DNA from: Scenedesmus sp. ARA3
Lineage: Eukaryota > Chlorophyta > Chlorophyceae > Sphaeropleales > Scenedesmaceae
Reading direction: 5' to 3'
Assembly (NCBI GenBank): GCA_004335835.1
Contig: RWJK01000888.1
Coordinates: 1 to 64,000 of the forward strand
DNA: 64,000 nt
Both the position numbers and the translations under genes were made by a program. The notes below the pieces were generated by a model. The model ran no database searches. It had not been told where the DNA came from and saw nothing but the letters and a program-made list of their open reading frames with translations. Numbering within the stretch: position 1 is the stretch's first letter; the number at the start of each line of letters is the position of its first letter. This document shows positions 57,901 to 64,000 of the stretch, in pieces.

Positions 57901-60900
57901 CCATAGCTGCAGCACACTGCACTGCCTCTGTCAAGTATCCTGCTGCTGCCAGCTGCAGCTGACATGCTGGGCTGGCAGCGCTTGAGCAGCCCTGGCCGTC
58001 ACTGCTGTTGGTGCTGCAGCTGGTACTGCTGACAGCTTGGCACATGGAGGCTGTGAGCTTTGCCATGCCGAGCTGTACCAGATGCGCATGCATAGCCTGC
58101 AGCCACAGCATACAACAGGCACATCAGCAATGGATGCGGCAAATGAGGTGCATCCTCAGCTAGTCGGCATGGGATCTGTCTCTTACGGTGCACAGCACAA
58201 AGTAGCAGTGCCTCTACCTATGTACAATTGCAGGACAAGGTGCCCGCACCTGGTCAGCATGTGCAAGGCTCCAGCAGCTGCTCAGCGCCAGTGCCTTCAG
58301 GGCCAGGCAGGGCTGCCAGCTGTCGGGCAGGCCCAGCGCATCAACCAGCAGCCGCAGCCCCAGCTGGTCGGCGTCTGACAGCATGGGCGGGCTGCAGCAG
58401 TGAAATCGGCAGCAGCAGCAAACTTTGAAACATGGGATGCCAGATGGGCGAGGCAATCTGGGGAGGCATGCACCTCAGCACTAACACATGCTCAACTGCA
58501 CCAAGCATACTACGCATATACACAGCAAGCAACAGCAGCCTGGTAGCTCGGCCTGTGGTGAAGTGCCTGATGCCTCACCCCTGGGGGCAACACCAAAGCC
58601 TGTGCAGCCGCAGGCAGCCGCTGTACTGCTGCAAACCCGCTTTTCGCACCTGCACACCAAACAGAACACAAACGCGTTGGCTACCTTGGTAAAAGCTCAC
58701 CTAGGCTTGTCCAGCTCCAGTGCCCACCAGCTGCTCCTGCCCTTGGCATACACAGCAGCCAGATCAGCAGGCAGCTCAGCAGCCATCTGCCGCATGCAGC
58801 CCTCCTGCTGCAGCAGCAGCCAGCACGACTGCACACTCAGCTGCAGCACTCGCGCTGCCTCTGCTGCTCTCTTGCTGCTGCCGGCAGTGCTGCCTGTGCT
58901 GCTACTGAAGCAGCTGCCACTACCAGCACCTTCAGCGGCACAGGCTGCCCCGCTGTTTGATGCAGCTTCGCTGATCGCTGATCTGACACTGCTGAAACCC
59001 TGCACCCCAGGCACTTTCTGCAGTTGCAGGCGCGGCAGCAGCACTGACGACCCACTGGCCGCAACTGTTGCATAACCCCCTGAGCTCGTTGACGCCCTGC
59101 TGCTCGCTGCTGCGGCCCGCTTGATTCTGTGCAGGCTTGGCTTCACAAGCAGATCCAGCATTTCAGCCCAGCGGCCGTCCAGCAGCAGCTGCTGCTGGTG
59201 CTGCGGCTGCTGGGCTAGGCACCAGATGATGGCAGCATAGTAGGGTGCAGCTGGCAACGGTGTAGTTCCGCTGGGTGCACCACCTGCTGTAGGACCGCCT
59301 GTGAGCGAAGTTTGGGTGTTGTGAAGCTCTGCTGCTTCTGCTGCTGCTGCTGTTGCTGCAGGTGGCTTCTGTGTGAGCTGGTCCCATAAAAAGTCAAGCA
59401 CATGGGCGCAGCTGGCAGGGTCAAGAGGCATATTGACTGCCACCAGCAGCTGGCAGGCAGCTGCAACAACCTGCATCACACAGTGAGGAAACAGGGCCAA
59501 CACGCAGGATGTTAGTCATGTATGAAGAGGCTTATGTGGAGTGTGTCGAACAGAGCACAGCAATTGCAGCTCTTCAGGAGGCCCGGCTGTCGTCAAAACA
59601 TGTTTGCTGTGCATGCACACATACACAATAAGAGCAGCACATGCGCACCACAGCAAAAGCAGGAGCTGACACCACCCACCTGCCCCATCAGTGCAGATAC
59701 AGCACCTTGTGCAGCGCTACCCTGCTGCTCGTGATCATCAACTGTCTGCATTGCACTGCCTGCAGCGTCACCCTCTTGCCCCACAGTTGTGGCAGCTCCA
59801 TTGCAGCTAGCCCGCTGCAGTGCCTGGGTTTCTGGCCTGCTGTGCAAACTGAGGGCCAGCAAGGGCTGCAACAGGCCACATGCATGGATAGCACCTCTGA
59901 AGACACCCCTCAAGGGCGGGTGGGGATTGACTTTCTGCTCGATGCAATACTGGCCGCCGCCGCGGCTGCTGCTGCTGCCACCTGCACTGCCAGTTCTGTC
60001 ATTGGCGGCGTCTTGCTGAAACGCTGGAATGGCACCAATGCTGCTGTTGTCAGCTGCGATGGGATACTCGCAGTTTGCCAGCAACATAATGGTCACAGCT
60101 GTCAAAAACTTGGCTTGCAGCACCTGCGATTGCCGCAACGATGCGCAGAATACACAGTTGTTCTTCCATAGGCATCAGCAGCACACAGCATGCACTTCAG
60201 GTGCCAGTTAGCAGCACACGAGGCAGAACAGTGCACGAGGGAGCAGAAACTATGGTGAATCAAAAAATACTGGTTGTCAGCACCGGCATTCACCAATGCA
60301 TTGCCGCTTGCACGCATTTCTCACCTCGTCTTTCACAGCCTCCAAGTGCAGCACTGCCAGCATGAACGGCTGCAAGGCTTGCACAAGCGCTGCTGCTGCA
60401 CTGTTGTCCTCTGCCCCGCTGCCATCCCCTACTGGCAGCTCTGCAGCTGCCTCAGGCACAGCCTTGGTGGCAGCCAGCACACACAGCACGCCTGCCAGGC
60501 AGCACACCACTGAGGGTGGGGTGCCAGCAGGGATATGCAGCTGCAGGCAGGCATGCGCCAGCTGCCCAGCATCTGCAAGCTGCTGTAGCACTTCATCTTT
60601 TGTGAGCAGGGGTGCCACAGCAGTGGTTGCAACCCAGAGAGCTAGGCATGTGTAATCCAGAAGCATGTCCTGCAACTCACTGTCAGCTTCCTGCCTCGTG
60701 CTGTCTGCTGGGGGCTGAGTGCTGTTACAATTGCTGTTGTCCTGATCACCTTGGCTACTGCAACCACCACTGCTACTTTCCCCTCTGAGTTGTGTGGCTG
60801 CTGCAGTTGCTGCACACTGAAGCTGGTCCTGCTGCAGCAGGTGTGTTTGAAGCAGGTTCACAATGCTGCTGTGCACTTGCCTCAGCAGCTGTGGCTCCTG

Positions 60901-63262
60901 CTGAGCTAGCTGGCTGCCCTTCTCATGTGCGCCGAGCGCACTGGCCATGCGTGCTACTGCTGCAACGCCGCACAGCTGCACCCTTGTATCTGGCGCTCTC
61001 AGCAGCGGCAGCAGCAAGCGACAATTGCCACTTTGCAGAAACATTGTGCGTGCTGTGGCATCACGCAGCAGCACAGCAGCCAGAACCTCGGCTGCTAGCT
61101 GGTTTGGCTGCATATCCAGCAGAGCTGCTGGAATGGCTATTGGATCCTCTGCTACGATGCTGTCACTAGCAGCAGCGATAGCAGAACCCTCAGTTAGTTC
61201 TGTGGCTTCGCCTGTGTCTGCGTTCGTGTTTGCTTGTTGCGGAAAAGCCAGCTGCTGCACTGCTGCTGAATTTCCTGCAGCTGCTTGGCTGGTGCCTTGC
61301 TGTGGTTGTCCAACCATGGGCGGCACTGTTGCTGCTGCTGCTGCTGCTGTACCTGGTGCTGCAGATCCTTGCTGGACACTGCTGGCTGACACAACGCCAC
61401 CCTCCTGCTGTTGCATGCTTTGCTCCTGCTGCTGCTCAGCTGGCTGCTCACATTCCTGGTGCCTGAACGCTGCAACTGGCAATGCTGCAACATCTGCCAG
61501 CAATGACAGGCCTTGTCTGCTTGCAATGAGGTGCTCTCGGGCCTGCTTGTCAACTGCCAACAAGCCAAGGGCCCCCAAGCTAGCCACAAGCATCGCCAGC
61601 AGCTCCTGCTGGCTACATGTGCTAGCCCTGCTGCCGCTGCTGCCGTGTGCCGCTGGCCCCTGCAAGCGGCTGAAGGTAGAGCTGACGATGTGCAGCAGCG
61701 CTTGCACCACACCCAGCTGCACCAGGCATGAGCGGCAGGCAGCATAAAATGGTGTGCGGCATTGTTACAGCGTCGTGCAGCAGCTGCAGCAGTTGCTGTG
61801 CACCAGCACCTGGCTTCTGAAGCAGAGCAAATGGGCAGTTGGATCCTGGATTGTCTGAGATTTTCGCTCGACAGAACAACTTTGCTTTCATGCCAACATG
61901 CCCGTGCCTCCTGATCCTCACCTGCACTAGCCGCTCCCGTGGCTTGGCCAGCATGCATGCATGCCACACCGCACACGCTGCTGGCAACTGCACCTCCCCA
62001 GACAGCACTGGTTTGCGCAGCGCTGCCATGAGGCCACGCAGCGCAGCGCCAGTCAGGCCCGAACTTCGGCTGCTGCTGCTGTCCGCCAGCGTGTCCCACA
62101 TGCCTGCAGCACCTTCAGCAAGCAGGGCACCCTGCAGCCGCATGCTCTCCGCCTCATTCTGCATTTGCATCAAGATTTGTGAGCAAGAACAGAGCATAAT
62201 AGTCACCCTTGTGTAGGCAGACTGCTGCTGCTCAAGCCAATGGCAGCAGCGCAATCAGCTTCGTGCTGTAGTCGTGTAAGGCTGGTGAGGAAAGCGAGTA
62301 TGCAGAGCATACCAGCTGCTGCAGCTGCTGTCAGCTGCTGGAGTTGCTTACCAGCAGCTTTGCTGTCAGCCGAGCCATGGTTGCTGCATGTAGCTGCTGC
62401 TGCGTTGCACTTGCTGCAGCAAGCAGGCCATCCAGCTGCTCCTGTCTGGCCAGCAACTGCTCTGCGCCTGCATCAAGCCCTAGCAGCACCTGCTCCAAGT
62501 TCACACCAGCAGCAACTGCCTGTAACAGCAGGCAGCACACAGTGGGCAGCAGAACAGCAAACACCGATGTAATTCTTGCACTTCCAGTGCGATTTCACCC
62601 ACACTTGAGTAAATACCCAACCAGTGTGTTTTTGCCTAGCAAAAGGATGCGGGTGGTTCCTGCAAGCATTTCACAAGGGGCTTATCGTGTTTACATGGCA
62701 GCTGCAGGGCATCACCTGCTTGCAGGCATTCTTCCAGCAAGGAGCAGCCCATTCAGGTGACTGTGCGTGCAGCTGCATGCGTGTGACCTCCACGCTCTGC
62801 TGCACCAGGATCTCTCGGCTCTTGGAGCCATCTGCTGCTGGAGCCTCGGCATGCTCCTCTTTGACAACCTTGCTGCGTGCCCCCGTGGGTCCTGCAAGCA
62901 AATCAGCAGCATGGAACTTGCAACTACTCAACACCATCATGCGTGCAAAAAATTGACTACAATGGACAGACTGGCAGAAGACTGCCACCTGTGTTGAGGG
63001 TAATGCGGTGCTGTTGCTGGTGTTATGCCACCGGCCTCACCTATCACCCTGTACGCAACCCATTCTGTTAGCTGTTCCACGCTACCGACAGGCAGAGGCT
63101 CTTCCTCAGTGCCATCCAGCAGCTGGGGCTGCGAGACAGCAAAGCAGCACACTGTTGAACTGTAGTATGCAGGCTGCAGCCTTTTTCAGCTGGGTGCAGC
63201 AGTGCGCTGTCTCCACAGACCTGCCATGCGTCCCCTGCCTTAGTCAGGACCGATATAGGCAT
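51983..63262 (-). CDS. Very large armadillo-like helical-repeat protein, unknown function
   Basis: A chain of minus-strand exons with shared style (Ala/Gln/Ser-rich, helical) appears to form one gene. A plausible start is 63262 (MPISVLTKAGDAWQ), spliced to PQLLDGTEEEPLPVGSVEQL. Alpha-helical repeats recur at 62100-61930, 61720-60330, 60130-59690, 59480-58700, 58300-57840 and 57670-56240 (for example LLGRALTALAWLSSKKEA, MLAVWALLNISTRHEGK, VVAAVLENLTAATENTAMV). The style is that of armadillo or HEAT proteins. A long basic Ser/Pro/Arg-rich region follows (55170-54780), like microtubule-associated linkers. A conserved-looking C-terminal part comes last (AFPNHGTLAGKQYIPELRGM, NLCMHVFEHCDGAQFCADLY). 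The stop is at 51983. I do not recognise the family. It may be two genes; the weakest link is 58700-57700. Confidence 0.55.
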
Positions 63263-63747
63263 GTTTAAGGCTGCAAGCCTCCGAAACAAGCAGCACAGCT
63301 AGCTGGTGATGAGTCATTCAGCAGAGTTACATTGATGCACGATCAGCAAGCTGCGTAACTTTCCACATCCTTCGAATCGAGCACATTTTGACAACTTGCG
63401 AGTTTCATTGCTATAACCAGACAGAACTTGTGACAGCGGAAACCCTAGCACTGCTAAGCAGTGCCGTTTACACAAAATCTACACGTGAACGACATTTACT
63501 TTGGTATTTCACTGACTAATTTGTATTGGATGGATGCACCAGCAGTGTATGGTACAGGCAAAGTTTGAAAGTAGACACCAACAGTCAGCCTGTTGACAGT
63601 TCGAGTTGCTCCTTGGTTCCGACCTCAATTTTATGACGATGTGACATTCGTGTTTCCTGCAACCATGCCAGAGGTCCTTGGACCCTAGCCTGAAGGCAGT
63701 ACAATGCTGCTGCTTTGACAGCCAGTTTGCTTGCACCACTGCGAGCC
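63263..63747. promoter_or_regulatory. Divergent upstream region
   Basis: 485 bp, relatively AT-rich for this window, between the proposed start of the armadillo-like gene (minus) and the start of the next gene (plus). It probably holds both promoters. No motif was assigned. Confidence 0.45.
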
Positions 63748-64000
63748 ATGCCGCCTCAAACTCCAAACAGCAATATGGAGCAGGAGGAGCACGAAGGTGG
63801 GTTTTATGGTTGATAAAATGAAGTCTGTGCAAGTGGCGTGCATCGGTGCTGACCATCTCGGTGACGTGATTGCACTTGCCTCTTGAGCAGGCTTTGCAGC
63901 GCTGCTTGATGCCAACGGGCTCACAGAGGCAGACGTCGACAGCCCATCCAGCAGCATAACGGAGCTGGAAATGTTCCTGCAGCAGTATTCGAAGGTGAAG
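63748..64000 (+). CDS. 5' end of an unknown gene (partial)
   Basis: The ATG at 63748 opens a short first exon (MPPQTPNSNMEQEEHEG) with a donor GTGGGT near 63797. An acceptor TTGAGCAG near 63891 leads in phase into FAALLDANGLTEADV, then SSSITELEMFLQQYSK, up to a possible donor GTGAAG at the right edge. Phase and splice signals agree, and the second exon looks like acidic helical protein. There is too little sequence to name a family. Confidence 0.55.

Overview
This window looks like nuclear DNA of a green alga, most likely a chlorophycean. Genes are split by many short GT-AG introns. The strands are rich in CAG/CTG runs. Several 3' ends carry TGTAA, the usual green-algal polyadenylation signal. 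The gene set combines chloroplast ferredoxin-NADP reductase, a plant-type trithorax methyltransferase, a plant-type CCR4 deadenylase and a ciliary dynein regulatory complex subunit. The CAG richness and moderate GC recall Scenedesmaceae, but that is only an impression. One base, 10959, is ambiguous (N).

Layout. 1-4499 (minus): 5' part of a secreted cysteine-rich protein with one EGF-like module per exon. 5410-14936 (minus): trithorax/ATX-like histone methyltransferase with two Tudor-like units, PWWP, FYRN, FYRC, PHD, extended PHD and SET. 15427-19562 (minus): DRC4/GAS8. 20375-23134 (minus): chloroplast FNR, whose last coding exon is only 9 nt. 24403-26602 (minus): mitochondrial ribosomal protein L15. 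27085-31415 (plus): CCR4 deadenylase. 34547-39730 (minus): ammonium transporter with a 25-bp minisatellite in one intron. 41103-41897 (minus): 5'-truncated copy of a nucleotide-sugar transporter. 42679-48960 (minus): secreted or membrane-anchored WSC/papain-like peptidase. 50579-51592 (minus): intact, intronless SLC35B1-type transporter. 51983-63262 (minus): very large armadillo-like protein of unknown role. 63748-end (plus): start of an unknown gene.

For DRC4, FNR, L15, CCR4 and AMT I placed every splice junction by eye. The exon lengths add to whole codons in each case (475, 345, 261, 566 and 507 residues). The other gene models are partial reconstructions. The genes are unrelated housekeeping and accessory loci; I see no operon or pathway cluster. 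L15/CCR4 and the armadillo gene/63748 gene are divergent pairs sharing roughly 0.5-kb upstream regions, and CCR4/AMT converge.

The most unusual signal is a recurring one. In the trithorax and CCR4 genes, short copies of an exon edge with its splice site lie in the neighbouring intron, four of five at an offset of 140-147 bp. Also notable are the AMT minisatellite (nine TGAGTCA motifs, two palindromes per unit), the FNR micro-exon, the stop-loss copy of the transporter, and the matched internal duplication of the Tudor-like units.
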